Assembly (NCBI RefSeq): GCF_002284575.1
Contig: NZ_NPKJ01000041.1
Location: 186,431-250,430, forward strand
Direction of reading: 5' to 3'
Length of the DNA: 64,000 bases
Origin: Mesorhizobium temperatum
GTDB lineage: Bacteria > Pseudomonadota > Alphaproteobacteria > Rhizobiales > Rhizobiaceae
Of the stretch, positions 8,893-17,355 are shown piece by piece. The position numbers were made by a program, and so were the translations under genes. The notes under the pieces are model-generated. The model was not told the DNA's origin, searched no databases, and worked only from the letters and a program-made list of their open reading frames with translations. The first letter of the stretch is position 1. Every line of letters begins with the position of its first letter.

Positions 8893-9671
8893 TGCATGCG
8901 CTCTGGCGGCTTGCGGCCGTCAGTGCCGCCACTATTTGCGGCATTGTCTCTGCCGCCGGCATCGAAGACGGCGAGAAGCGCTCCGGCTTCGACTTCATGA
9001 CGCCGGAGACGCAGGCGCTGCAGGCCGACGACATGAGCAACCCCGGCATGCTGTGGGTGCTGCAGGGCGAGCAGCTCTGGCAACAGGCGGAGGGCAGGGC
9101 GGATGTCGCCTGCGCCGGCTGCCATGACAACGCCTCCCGGACGATGCGCGGCGTTGCCGCGCGCTACCCGGCCTTTGAAGCGGCGAGGGGACGGCCGATC
9201 GACCTTGCCGGGCGTATCAACTCCTGCCGAGCGGAGCGGCAGCAAGCCGAGGCGCTAGCGCCCGAGTCTGACGCTTTGCTCGCCCTGACGGCCTATGTGG
9301 CGCATCAGTCGCGCGGCATGCCAATCACACCGGCGACCGACCCCCGGCTCGCGCCGTTTCGCGACAATGGCCGGCGTCTGTTCCAGAGCCGCATCGGCCA
9401 GCTCGATCTCTCCTGCGCCTCCTGCCACGACGACAATTGGGGCAAACGGCTCGGCGGCAGTGTTATCCCGCAGGCGCATCCAACCGGCTATCCGCTCTAC
9501 CGACTGGAGTGGCAGACGGTCGGTTCGCTGCAGCGGCGCCTGCGCAACTGTATGGTCGGGGTCAGGGCCGAGCCCTTCGCATTCGGCGCACCCGAACTCG
9601 TCGATCTGGAGCTCCATCTGACGGAGCGGGCCCGCGGCCTGCTGGTCGAGACGCCGGCCGTCCGGCCGTGA
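8892..9671 (+). CDS. soxA: SoxA, di-haem subunit of SoxAX L-cysteine S-thiosulfotransferase
   Basis: A 259-residue cytochrome with a signal segment (about 1-22) and two haem motifs: CAGCH at 74-78 and CASCH at 175-179. Cys112 (NSCRAERQQA) and Cys220 (RNCMVGVRAEPF) fit the distal cysteine ligands of the two haems; the latter is the active-site cysteine that is persulfidated in SoxA. It attaches thiosulfate to SoxY together with SoxX. It is the last gene of the operon. No soxB follows; the next gene converges on it from the minus strand 138 bp away. Confidence 0.93.
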   Translation: MHALWRLAAVSAATICGIVSAAGIEDGEKRSGFDFMTPETQALQADDMSNPGMLWVLQGEQLWQQAEGRADVACAGCHDNASRTMRGVAARYPAFEAARGRPIDLAGRINSCRAERQQAEALAPESDALLALTAYVAHQSRGMPITPATDPRLAPFRDNGRRLFQSRIGQLDLSCASCHDDNWGKRLGGSVIPQAHPTGYPLYRLEWQTVGSLQRRLRNCMVGVRAEPFAFGAPELVDLELHLTERARGLLVETPAVRP

Positions 9672-9809
9672 TGCCGGACTGTCGCTGGTCGTTCACCTGC
9701 CGCCGACGGACAGTTGATCGCAATGCGGCGCTCGGCCGCTAGCCTGAGCTGCACACTCCCCCGCTCGTGCGTTCTGTACTTGGGGGTCTTCGATCGATCT
9801 GCACCTACT

Positions 9810-10411
9810 TCAGGTCTTCTGCCAATTTTGCAGGAGTGGGCCTTTGCTCCCATAGACGGGATCCTTGCGTGGACGACCTACCTTCCGGATCGTCGCCAGC
9901 GCGCCATCATGCTCCTGGGCAGTCGTGCATTCGTCATAGGTCCCAAATGGAGGATAAGCGCCGACCACTAGAAAATCGTGAGATGCCGAAAGGCATTGGT
10001 GCCCGGTGCCGGCCGGAAGAACCGCGACGTCGCCGGCCTTCAGTGACAGGGTTCGTCCCTTTTTGCCTCCAAACCGGACTTTGGCCGTCCCGGCCGCCAC
10101 CCCGAGCACCTCGTGTATTCGCGAATGGTAGTGAACGTAGTCGTAGATGGCATTCCGCCAGCTATCCCCCCATCCATTGGCCTCAAAAAGCTCCTCCAAG
10201 ACGGCTGCGGGATCAAATTCTTCGGGCAGCCTCACTGCGCTGCGACCACGACAAGCGGCCAAAACGGATGATTGGGGACCAGGCCATCATCCTTGAACCA
10301 AAAATCATTCGCTTTTCGCCGCCTAAAGAGATCGGTTACTCCTTGCTTGCCCGGTCTTGCGACACCGGTAACCTGCTCGACAGCTTTCTTGGTACTCTGC
10401 AGAATGCTCAT
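9810..10411 (-). pseudogene. Cupin-domain protein gene split by a single-base frameshift
   Basis: Two reading frames join into one cupin gene. The first, from ATG at 10411 (AAGG upstream), encodes MSILQSTKKAVEQ and reaches NHPFWPLVVVAAQ before stopping at 10232. The second resumes with RSAVRLPEEFDPAAVLEELF and continues through a full cupin barrel (HEVLGVAAGTAKV, LPAGTGHQ) to QNWQKT. Loss of one base near 10240-10250, in the stretch encoding LVV, explains the break; restoring it gives about 200 residues, a normal length for this cupin family. The biochemical role of the family is not known to me. It could be a recent pseudogene or a sequencing error. Confidence 0.72.
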
Positions 10412-10545
10412 GATGTAGCCTTGCATTGCTGGTTGTCAGAGGACGACTCTTCATGCCGATTCAACCGGCTGCATGCCGGTCGGTTCCGCTACCTTTTGGC
10501 CCTCGGCAATCCGGATTTGGTCTATGACCGCAGGAGATATTCGGC

Positions 10546-10785
10546 ATGAGTAACGTGGTAACGCTGCATGGTGACAAGCGCTGGAAAGCGGTTCTTGTCT
10601 ACGGCCACCAGAACGGCCCGATTACGATCGAACATTATCTTGAAGAGATATCCGAGCTTCATAACATCATCGAACACGGCCCGGACTGGAACACCCTGAT
10701 TGCGTGCACGGTGACAATCAACCGCCCCGACGGTGGTGAGGAGCAGAACAGCGAGGAAAAGGAGGCACGCCGTGAACATCGGTGA
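10546..10785 (+). CDS. Small conserved-looking hypothetical protein
   Basis: A 79-residue acidic protein with a good ribosome site (GCAGGAG about 10 bases upstream). It has a beta-alpha pattern: VLVYGHQNGPITIEHYLEEI, then SELHNIIEHGPDWNTLIACTVTINR, and ends in a charged tail. I recall similar short proteins with an 'ELHxxxExGPxW' stretch in rhizobia but know no function for them. It stands alone, divergent from the broken cupin gene and followed by a strong hairpin, so it is probably a single-gene transcript. Confidence 0.6.
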   Translation: MSNVVTLHGDKRWKAVLVYGHQNGPITIEHYLEEISELHNIIEHGPDWNTLIACTVTINRPDGGEEQNSEEKEARREHR

Positions 10786-10803
10786 GATCCGCGGGAAGCT
10801 ATA

Positions 10804-10833
10804 TTGAGTGCTGCCCACGTAAGCAGCACTCAA
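10804..10833 (+). terminator. Hairpin after the small hypothetical gene
   Basis: A perfect 11-bp inverted repeat, TTGAGTGCTGC at 10804-10814 and GCAGCACTCAA at 10823-10833, with an 8-base loop. It lies 18 bp after the stop of the small gene. Only a weak T-rich tract follows, so termination is likely but not certain. Confidence 0.5.
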
Positions 10834-11054
10834 GCCATTTGAAATCCGGTATCGATTCCTACGGATGTAACCGTCAGACCTGAGGCCCCGAGCAAGTGCA
10901 TAATGTGCTTGCAAATCCGTAGCGAGGGCCAGCAAACGAGGCGCGCGTGACTGCTGGGCGTTCTCGCCTCATGATGAAAAACAAGGCCTTATCAGATCTT
11001 TGAGACGGGTCATCTTTTGGTGCTGATTCACGACAAATCATTCATGGGAATCTC

Positions 11055-12008
11055 ATGAACTTCGATGACCTCGACCTGAATTTGCTGCGGGTATTCGACG
11101 TAATGATGCGGGAAAGAAGCGTTACGCGTACGGCATACGAATTGGGAAGAACGCAATCTGCGATTAGCCATTCCTTATCCAGGTTGCGGCACCTTTTCCG
11201 CGACAAGCTGTTCACGCGCGATGGAGGAGTTATGAGGCCAACCCCGCGAGCGGTTGAGCTTCTGCCAGACATCTCAGCCGGATTAGCAACGATTCGAGCC
11301 TCGATTGATCGCCATCAAACTTTCGATCCCGCAACCACTCGGCGGAACTTTCGTGTCGGACTCACCGACTACCATGCGATGATAATCATACCCCGTCTTC
11401 TCCGGGAGTTTTCCAGGCAGGCGCCCGGTGCCACGTTGAATATTATTCCAGCGAACGGGCTCGATATCCCGTCCTCGGTTCACCTTCGACAGATCGACTG
11501 TGCATTGACTGGGGCAGTGATCAAGGATGACCCAAGCCTCTTAAAGATCGAACTGGGCCAAGATCGTCTCTTCTGCGCAGTTTGGAGCGGCAGCCAAATC
11601 GCAAGTTCGGCGATGTCATTGGAGACATATCTGTCAGCGTCTCACTTGCAGGTTTCCGCCGATGGTGTTTCCAGCGGACTTGCGGATGCCGCCCTCAAGG
11701 AGCTTGGTTTGCGGCGGAACGTGGTCGCGACGATATCGAATTATCTGGCACTTCCGTGGGTTTTGCGAGGCACCGAACTTGTTGCTCATTGTGGTGACGG
11801 AATCCTCCAAATCCTTGATAAAGCGAGTGAAGTGGCGCTCCTTTCGCCGCCCTTGCCGATCCCAAATGTGAGCGCGTGGTTGCTCCTACATCCGCAGATG
11901 GCTACGGACCCAGGGACGATCTGGCTCAAAGACGTTCTCTCGAACATCTACTCTGAGTCGCAGATAAACAAGAGAGAAATTGTTTCTGAGAGAGAACAGA
12001 GGAAATAA
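11055..12008 (+). CDS. LysR-family transcriptional regulator
   Basis: A 317-residue regulator. The N-terminal helix-turn-helix is LNLLRVFDVMMRERSVTRTA followed by QSAISHSLSRLRHLFRDKLF, and an effector-binding domain begins with NFRVGLTDYHAMIIIPRLL near residue 96. The N-terminus (MNFDDLDLNLLRVF) resembles the NodD/SyrM-like branch of LysR proteins, but no nodulation genes are nearby. It lies upstream of aapJ in the same direction, separated by 200 bp that contain a T-N11-A dyad. Control of the adjacent amino-acid transporter is therefore plausible. Base composition is lower in GC here than in the sox operon. Confidence 0.88.
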   Translation: MNFDDLDLNLLRVFDVMMRERSVTRTAYELGRTQSAISHSLSRLRHLFRDKLFTRDGGVMRPTPRAVELLPDISAGLATIRASIDRHQTFDPATTRRNFRVGLTDYHAMIIIPRLLREFSRQAPGATLNIIPANGLDIPSSVHLRQIDCALTGAVIKDDPSLLKIELGQDRLFCAVWSGSQIASSAMSLETYLSASHLQVSADGVSSGLADAALKELGLRRNVVATISNYLALPWVLRGTELVAHCGDGILQILDKASEVALLSPPLPIPNVSAWLLLHPQMATDPGTIWLKDVLSNIYSESQINKREIVSEREQRK

Positions 12009-12111
12009 ACAGGAGACGCACGTCGCGTTGCTCCAACGAAGTACGCTGATATGCAAGATATGCTTTCAGACAAGGATTAACGGCCGAGACCCTTACGAAC
12101 GTAGCCATCAT

Positions 12112-12126
12112 ATGAGCAGTTCTCAT
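12112..12126. promoter_or_regulatory. Candidate LysR operator (T-N11-A dyad) upstream of aapJ
   Basis: ATGAG at 12112-12116 and CTCAT at 12122-12126 form a perfect inverted repeat around CAGTT. T12113 and A12125 give the T-N11-A pattern bound by LysR regulators. It is 82 bp upstream of the aapJ start and 104 bp after the lysR stop. Occupancy by the neighbouring regulator is inference. Confidence 0.4.
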
Positions 12127-12208
12127 ACTCATCATGACGAGAATGAATTTGACCAATAATGAGGCCTGCGCAACCTTGGTGCTCCACAAGAAAATAAGGG
12201 GAACCAAG

Positions 12209-13222
12209 ATGCAAGCAATTCTCAAGGGACTGGTCGGAGCAGCGGTAGGGCTCGTTGTATCCAACGCGTCCGCCGCGACGATCGAAGATGTCAAGAAGAA
12301 CGGAGTTCTGACCTGCGGAACCAACTCAGCGACAGCCGGATTCAGCCTTCCGGACAATGAGGGCAAATGGACCGGGTTCGTGGTCGACTATTGTCGCGCT
12401 GTTGCAGCAGCGGTTCTGGGCGATGCGCAGAAGGTAAGGTTCATTCCGCTTACGCCGAAGGACCGCTTCACCGCCCTGCAGTCGGGCGAGATAGATATAC
12501 TCGCACATAACGCAACCTGGACATCATCCCGCGACACATCTCTCGGAATACTTTTTGCGGGCACGTATTTCTACGATGGCCAGGGCTTCATGGTCCGCAA
12601 AGCAGAGAACATCGGTTCGGCCAAAGATTTGGATGGCGCGTCCATCTGCGTCACTCAGGGCACGACGACCGAGTTGAATCTCGCCGATTACTTTCGGTCG
12701 CATTCGATGTCATACTCGACCGTCGGGTTTGCCGATGAAGAAGCCGTCGTAAAGGCCTACGACGAAGGTCGCTGCGACGTCCTCTCTGCCGACACGTCCA
12801 CCTTGAATGCGTCGCGCCAGCGCATGGCGAAGGCCGACGACAGTGTCGTGCTTCCCGAACTTATCTCCAAGGAGCCGCTTGGGCCTGCCGTGCGGCAGGG
12901 CGATGATCATTGGCTCAATGTGGCCAAATGGACGCTCCTTGTCATGGTCGCTGCCGAAGAGTTGGGAATAACCTCGCAGAACGTCGATGAAATGAAGTCG
13001 TCGGACAACCCGAACATTCGTCGGCTGCTCGGAGCAGAGGGCAGCCTCGGAAAGGATCTCGGGCTTGGCGATACCTGGTCCGTGGACGTTATCAAGCAGG
13101 TCGGCAACTATGGCGAAGTGTTCGATCGCAATATCGGGAAGGCCTCGCCGCTCAAGATGGAGCGCGGCCTGAACGCTCTTTGGAATCAGGGCGGTCTCCA
13201 GTACGCCCCGCCGATTCGCTAG
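12209..13222 (+). CDS. aapJ: General L-amino acid ABC transporter, periplasmic binding protein
   Basis: A 337-residue secreted binding protein. The ATG at 12209 is chosen because AAGGGG precedes it and a signal peptide follows (MQAILKGLVGAAVGLVVSNASA). The mature part begins ATIEDVKKNGVLTCGTN and includes GFVVDYCRAVAAAVLGD, the solute-binding family 3 signature, and DGASICVTQGTTTE. It matches AapJ of the rhizobial general amino-acid transporter in length and motifs. It captures amino acids in the periplasm for the permeases AapQ and AapM encoded next. A GC-rich hairpin follows at 13239-13263. Confidence 0.9.
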   Translation: MQAILKGLVGAAVGLVVSNASAATIEDVKKNGVLTCGTNSATAGFSLPDNEGKWTGFVVDYCRAVAAAVLGDAQKVRFIPLTPKDRFTALQSGEIDILAHNATWTSSRDTSLGILFAGTYFYDGQGFMVRKAENIGSAKDLDGASICVTQGTTTELNLADYFRSHSMSYSTVGFADEEAVVKAYDEGRCDVLSADTSTLNASRQRMAKADDSVVLPELISKEPLGPAVRQGDDHWLNVAKWTLLVMVAAEELGITSQNVDEMKSSDNPNIRRLLGAEGSLGKDLGLGDTWSVDVIKQVGNYGEVFDRNIGKASPLKMERGLNALWNQGGLQYAPPIR

Positions 13223-13238
13223 GCTGGGTCGGTCACAA

Positions 13239-13263
13239 GGCGCCGGCGATTGCGCCGGCGTCT
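13239..13263 (+). terminator. Intercistronic hairpin between aapJ and aapQ
   Basis: A GC-rich stem of nine pairs (GGCGCCGGC with GCCGGCGTC, one G-U pair) around a 6-base loop, 17 bp after aapJ. Such hairpins often protect the upstream message or attenuate transcription, so that binding protein exceeds permease. The effect here is inferred. Confidence 0.5.
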
Positions 13264-13292
13264 TAGTTCTGCACCAACACAGGAACAGGGTC

Positions 13293-14480
13293 ATGTCCGA
13301 TGTGCTGCTCGCCGCGCCCTCGCGCAGGAGCCTGTCTCTGCACGACGCCAAGGTCCGGGGCATCATCTATCAGCTTTTGCTCGCGGTCAGCCTGCTGGCA
13401 TTGGCCGTAGGCATTGCCGTTCAGACTGCGTCGAACATGAGGGCACGCGGGATCCCGTTGTCTTTCGGCTTCTGGAACGAGGCCGCCGGCTTCGACATAA
13501 ATCAGACGCTGATCCCCTACGACACGCTCTCCACCTACGGCCAAGCGTTCTGGGTGGGTGTGGTCAACACCCTCTACGTGAGTTTGCTTGGAATCGTGTT
13601 GGCCACAGTCTTGGGCTTTGTCGTCGGCATTGCCCGCCTGTCACCGAACTGGATCGTTTCAAAGGTCGCGGCTTCGTACGTCGAGATCATACGCAACATC
13701 CCGTTATTGCTGCAGCTTTTGTTTTGGTACAATGCAGTCCTGAAAGCGCTGCCTGCGCCGAGGGCGTCGATCGAACTCCCCGGCGGCATCTATCTGAACA
13801 ATCGCGGTCTCATCATTCCCGAAATCCAGCTCTACGAAGGAGCAGGTACCGTGGAACTTGCATTCCTGGCGGCTACCATCTTCTGCGGCGCTTTTTGGTC
13901 CTACGCCAGGCGCGCACAGAACCGCACCGGAAAGCAGCTGCCCGTGCTTTGGGTCATCCTCGCTGCCTTGATTGGACTGCCTCTGATCGTCTTCCTCCTG
14001 GTCGGCTCGCCGGTGTCGTTCGTGATGCCAGAGTTGAAAGGGTTCAATTACCGGGGTGGACACCAGCTTTATCCGGAGTTCGCCGCTCTTCTGATCGGCC
14101 TGTCCGTCTACACCGCTTCCTTTATCGCGGAAATTGTCCGCAGCGGGATCCAAGCTGTGCCGAAGGGCCAGACCGAAGCCGCCCATGCGCTCGGGCTTGC
14201 GCCGGGCAAAACGCTTCGCCTGGTCATCGTTCCGCAGGCACTGCGCATCATCATACCGCCCCTGACCAGCCAGTACCTGAATCTCACGAAGAATTCCTCA
14301 CTCGCCGTGTTTATCGGCTACCCCGACCTCGTTCAGATTTTCGCGGGAACGGTGCTCAACCAAACCGGCGCCGCCGTCCAGGTGATGGCGATCACGCTGT
14401 CGGTCTATCTCGCGATTTCCCTCGTCATGTCGATGGCTATGAACACTTTCAATCAACGTTTCGCGATTGTGGAGAGGTGA
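13293..14480 (+). CDS. aapQ: General L-amino acid ABC transporter permease
   Basis: A 395-residue inner-membrane protein with AGGAACAGGG upstream of its start. It has a transmembrane segment near residues 27-46, a long region typical of AapQ, and the permease core with SFIAEIVRSGIQAVPKGQTE. The EAA loop (EAAHALGLAPGKTLRLVIVP) contacts the ATPase. With AapM it forms the membrane channel. The aapM start follows 3 bp after its stop. Confidence 0.9.
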   Translation: MSDVLLAAPSRRSLSLHDAKVRGIIYQLLLAVSLLALAVGIAVQTASNMRARGIPLSFGFWNEAAGFDINQTLIPYDTLSTYGQAFWVGVVNTLYVSLLGIVLATVLGFVVGIARLSPNWIVSKVAASYVEIIRNIPLLLQLLFWYNAVLKALPAPRASIELPGGIYLNNRGLIIPEIQLYEGAGTVELAFLAATIFCGAFWSYARRAQNRTGKQLPVLWVILAALIGLPLIVFLLVGSPVSFVMPELKGFNYRGGHQLYPEFAALLIGLSVYTASFIAEIVRSGIQAVPKGQTEAAHALGLAPGKTLRLVIVPQALRIIIPPLTSQYLNLTKNSSLAVFIGYPDLVQIFAGTVLNQTGAAVQVMAITLSVYLAISLVMSMAMNTFNQRFAIVER

Positions 14481-14483
14481 TGC

Positions 14484-15623
14484 ATGAGCGACCAGTCCCT
14501 GCATCCGCCGCTCGTTAACAGCTCGCTTCTGCCCCCTATGGCACCGCCTTGTGGAATCCGGCCGAGCCCAGCGACCTGGATCAGAAAGAACCTATTCTCG
14601 ACACCGTTCTCCGGCGTTCTCACGATCTGCTTCACGGTTCTCGCGGCATGGCTTTTGCATCAGTTCGTGAGTTTTGCAGTCTTGGACGCAGTCTGGGCCG
14701 GCGGACAGGAAGAATGCCGCGCGAACCCTGACGGCGCTTGTTGGCCGTTCATCGTGGAGAAATTCGACTATCTCCGGTACGGAGCCTACCCGTTGTCCGA
14801 GCGGTGGCGGGTGGACCTGACGCTGGCAATCGGCGCCGTGCTGATCGTCTGGCTGCTGTGGAAACGGGCGCCACGGCGCAACCTGGCTGCGTTGCTGTTC
14901 TTTATTGTCTATCCGGTCGTCGCCTTCGTGCTGTTGAGGGGCGTCGCGTCGCTCAATCTGCCGGTCATCGATACCGTTTTGTGGGGAGGTCTGCTCATCA
15001 CGCTGCTCATGTCGGTTGTGGGCATCGTCTTCTCGCTCCCGATCGGTGTGCTTCTCGCGCTTGGCCGACGGTCGGAGCTTCCCCTCGTCAGAGCAGTGTG
15101 TGTGATCTTTATCGAGGTGGTGAGGGGTGTGCCGTTCATCACGGTGCTGTTCATGGCGAATTTCATGATGCCGCTCTTCGTACCCGACTATCTGACGCCC
15201 GATCGGCTGCTACGTCCGCTGATTGCGATAGCGCTGTTCTCGTCCGCCTACATGGCCGAGGTGGTGCGCGCAGGCCTTCAGGCGATCCCCAAGGGGCAAT
15301 ATGAGGCGGCAAAGGCGCTCGGCGTCAGCTACTTCACCATGATGCGTCTGATTATCCTGCCGCAGGCGCTCACTATCGTTATCCCAGGCATCGTCTCTAC
15401 CTTCATCGGGCTGTTCAAGGACACGACGCTGGTAGCGATCGTCGGCATTGCGGACTTCCTGAGAGCCGTCGAAACGGCGCGAGTCGACCCGAACTGGGCT
15501 GGGCCGACGATCTCCTCGACCGGCTATCTCTTCGCCGGGCTGGTCTACTGGATCTTCTGCTTCGGAATGTCCCGGTACTCGCAGTCGATGGAGCGCGAGT
15601 TGGCGCGTGGCCACAAGAGCTAG
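14484..15623 (+). CDS. aapM: General L-amino acid ABC transporter permease
   Basis: A 379-residue inner-membrane permease with ten or fewer hydrophobic segments and the family core AYMAEVVRAGLQAIPKGQYE. The EAA loop reads EAAKALGVSYFTMMRLIILP. It pairs with AapQ to form the transport channel. In rhizobia aapP, the ATPase, comes next, but here only a tiny reading frame ending in what looks like an AapP tail follows. The permeases would therefore need an ATPase encoded elsewhere. The 3-bp gap to aapQ indicates co-translation. Confidence 0.9.
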   Translation: MSDQSLHPPLVNSSLLPPMAPPCGIRPSPATWIRKNLFSTPFSGVLTICFTVLAAWLLHQFVSFAVLDAVWAGGQEECRANPDGACWPFIVEKFDYLRYGAYPLSERWRVDLTLAIGAVLIVWLLWKRAPRRNLAALLFFIVYPVVAFVLLRGVASLNLPVIDTVLWGGLLITLLMSVVGIVFSLPIGVLLALGRRSELPLVRAVCVIFIEVVRGVPFITVLFMANFMMPLFVPDYLTPDRLLRPLIAIALFSSAYMAEVVRAGLQAIPKGQYEAAKALGVSYFTMMRLIILPQALTIVIPGIVSTFIGLFKDTTLVAIVGIADFLRAVETARVDPNWAGPTISSTGYLFAGLVYWIFCFGMSRYSQSMERELARGHKS

Positions 15624-15633
15624 GAAGCGGAAT

Positions 15634-15729
15634 ATGCGACAGGTAGTTTCAGCAGCGAGGCACGTGGCGGCAAGCGAGGCGGCGATGGCCATCGAGGCCC
15701 GACAGTTTCTGGCGCAAATCCTCAAATAG
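15634..15729 (+). pseudogene. Possible remnant of the aapP ATPase gene (last codons only)
   Basis: A 31-codon frame starts 10 bp after aapM with AGGAAG at ribosome-site distance and ends IEARQFLAQILK. The last dozen residues resemble the conserved C-terminus of polar amino-acid ABC ATPases such as AapP (ERTxxFLxQIL plus one residue). No Walker A, signature or Walker B sequence is present in the 213 bp between aapM and the next gene. The simplest reading is an internal deletion that removed nearly all of aapP but left its tail. The match is short, so coincidence is possible. Confidence 0.42.
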
Positions 15730-15836
15730 CGCGTCAAAAGTTCGATCAGCCGCGAGCGGCAAAAACCACACCCGGAAATCAAGCAATGGCTTGTGCAGAC
15801 ATATCGCAATCTACGGTTGCGGAAAGAAATGTTGGA

Positions 15837-17015
15837 ATGATCGACTTCGACAGGATCTATGATCGCCACCAGTTTGGGTCAGTCAAATGGGCCAATCAGT
15901 GGGACGAATTCTCGCCTCGGATCGAGGGCGAAGATCTGCTTTCGCTATGGACCGCGGACATGGATTTTCGCGCGCCTGAAACCGTCATCGCGCGCCTGCG
16001 AGAAGCGGCGGACCATGGAATCTATGGCTATACCCGCCGCGACCCCCGTCACTACGAGATTGTGCAATCATGGTTCGCGCGTCGGCACGACTGGTCGCCG
16101 GCACTGGAATCCCTGCTGCCGGCGCCCGCGATCATGCCGTCGGTAGCCGCGATGCTTCGGACCTTCACGAAGCCCGGGGACGGGGTGATTGTACAGTCTC
16201 CCATCTACTCGCCCTATTTTGAAGTAATTCAGGGGAACGGAAGGAAGCTGCTGGTCAACAGGCTAAGGTTGCAAAATAACCGATACGAGCTCGACCTGGA
16301 GAACTTCGAGAAACTGGCAGCCGGCGCCAGGGCCTTCCTGTTCTGTAATCCGCACAATCCAGCTGGAAAGGCGTGGACGCGCCAGGAACTGACGGCGCTG
16401 AACGATGTCTGCGAGCGCTACGGCATCCTTGTCATATCCGATGACATCCATTGCGATATCAGATTGTCGGATCGCCCGCACATCGTCTTCTCGTCCCTCT
16501 CAGAGGACGCCGCGGAAAAGTCATTCATCTGCACGGCTCCAACGAAGACCTTCAATCTGGCCGGCGTGCCCTCCGCAACCGTGTCGGTGGCCAACAAGGA
16601 GCGGCGCGAGGCGCTTCTGGCCACCATGCAGGCATCATTCATGGTCAACGCCAACTTCTTTGGACGGCTGGCGCTAGAGGTCGCCTACAGCACCGGCGCG
16701 CCGTGGCTGGATCAACTGACGCGCTACATCGGCGGTAATGTCGATCTCGTCCTCAAGTTCGCCGAGGATCGCCTGCCGGGCATCACACCGATGCGGCCGG
16801 ACGCTTCCTTCCTGGTGTGGCTGGATGCGCGCGGGCTCGATCGGAAGGTGGGAGGCGTTCAACGGTTTTTCGTCGACCGAGCCGGAGTCAATTTGTACGA
16901 CGGGCGCGTCTATGGACCCGGTGGCGAAGGCTACATTCGCCTCAATGTCGGTTGCCCTCGTCCGCTGTTGCGGAGGGGGCTCGAACGTATGTCCATGGCG
17001 CTGGAGTCGTTGTGA
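15837..17015 (+). CDS. MalY/PatB-like PLP-dependent C-S lyase or aminotransferase
   Basis: A 392-residue fold-type I PLP enzyme; the ATG at 15837 starts MIDFDRIYDRHQFGSVKW, the typical MalY/PatB N-terminus, and an upstream in-frame ATG at 15786 lacks a ribosome site. Visible features are LWTADMDFRAPETV, CNPHNPAGKAWT, the Asp motif ISDDIHCDI, and the PLP lysine in TAPTKTFNLAG. Family members cleave cystathionine or cysteine conjugates, giving pyruvate, ammonia and a thiol; some are aminotransferases. It follows the aap transporter and precedes remnants of racemase and agmatinase genes, so amino-acid breakdown is likely. The exact substrate is unknown. Confidence 0.85.
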   Translation: MIDFDRIYDRHQFGSVKWANQWDEFSPRIEGEDLLSLWTADMDFRAPETVIARLREAADHGIYGYTRRDPRHYEIVQSWFARRHDWSPALESLLPAPAIMPSVAAMLRTFTKPGDGVIVQSPIYSPYFEVIQGNGRKLLVNRLRLQNNRYELDLENFEKLAAGARAFLFCNPHNPAGKAWTRQELTALNDVCERYGILVISDDIHCDIRLSDRPHIVFSSLSEDAAEKSFICTAPTKTFNLAGVPSATVSVANKERREALLATMQASFMVNANFFGRLALEVAYSTGAPWLDQLTRYIGGNVDLVLKFAEDRLPGITPMRPDASFLVWLDARGLDRKVGGVQRFFVDRAGVNLYDGRVYGPGGEGYIRLNVGCPRPLLRRGLERMSMALESL

Positions 17016-17043
17016 GAGCCTTGACGCGACCGGAGCGGCCCTG

Positions 17044-17166
17044 ATGCGAATTGCCGTCATTAATCCCAACACGACCGTCTCGATGACCGAACGCATCGTC
17101 GCCGCAGCGACTGCCGCGCGGGTCCCGAAACACGATTATAGGATCGCAGCCCGAAGGGCCCGCTGA
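17044..17166 (+). pseudogene. N-terminal remnant of an Asp/Glu/hydantoin racemase gene
   Basis: A frame of 40 codons begins MRIAVINPNTTVSMTERIV, the conserved N-terminus of hydantoin/Asp-Glu racemases (which are about 230-250 residues), then departs from the family and stops. No catalytic cysteine region follows in any frame. The gene starts 28 bp after the MalY-like gene and was probably part of the same operon before truncation. A complete member of this superfamily occurs at 49169-49849. Confidence 0.68.
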
Positions 17167-17355
17167 ATATACCTGTACGCCTCCTCCTCCGCGGTGGCGG
17201 ACGGGCGTGGCTCTGCGGAAAAGGCTGCTGGCATGTGGCGCAAAGTATTTTTGTATCCACGTATCTATTCCTTAGCTGGACGGTGCGTCAATACCCGCCA
17301 ATGACGCGGTCGTATGCCAGGATCGGGCTGGTAGTGTTGGTAGTGGCCTAAATCT

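Noticed and set aside
10522..10935. Minus-strand frame of 137 codons
   Set aside because: It overlaps the small plus-strand gene that has a good ribosome site and runs through the hairpin; no family match.
11055..12008. NodD call for the LysR regulator
   Set aside because: The N-terminus is NodD/SyrM-like, but no nod box or nodulation genes are present and the gene neighbours an amino-acid transporter.
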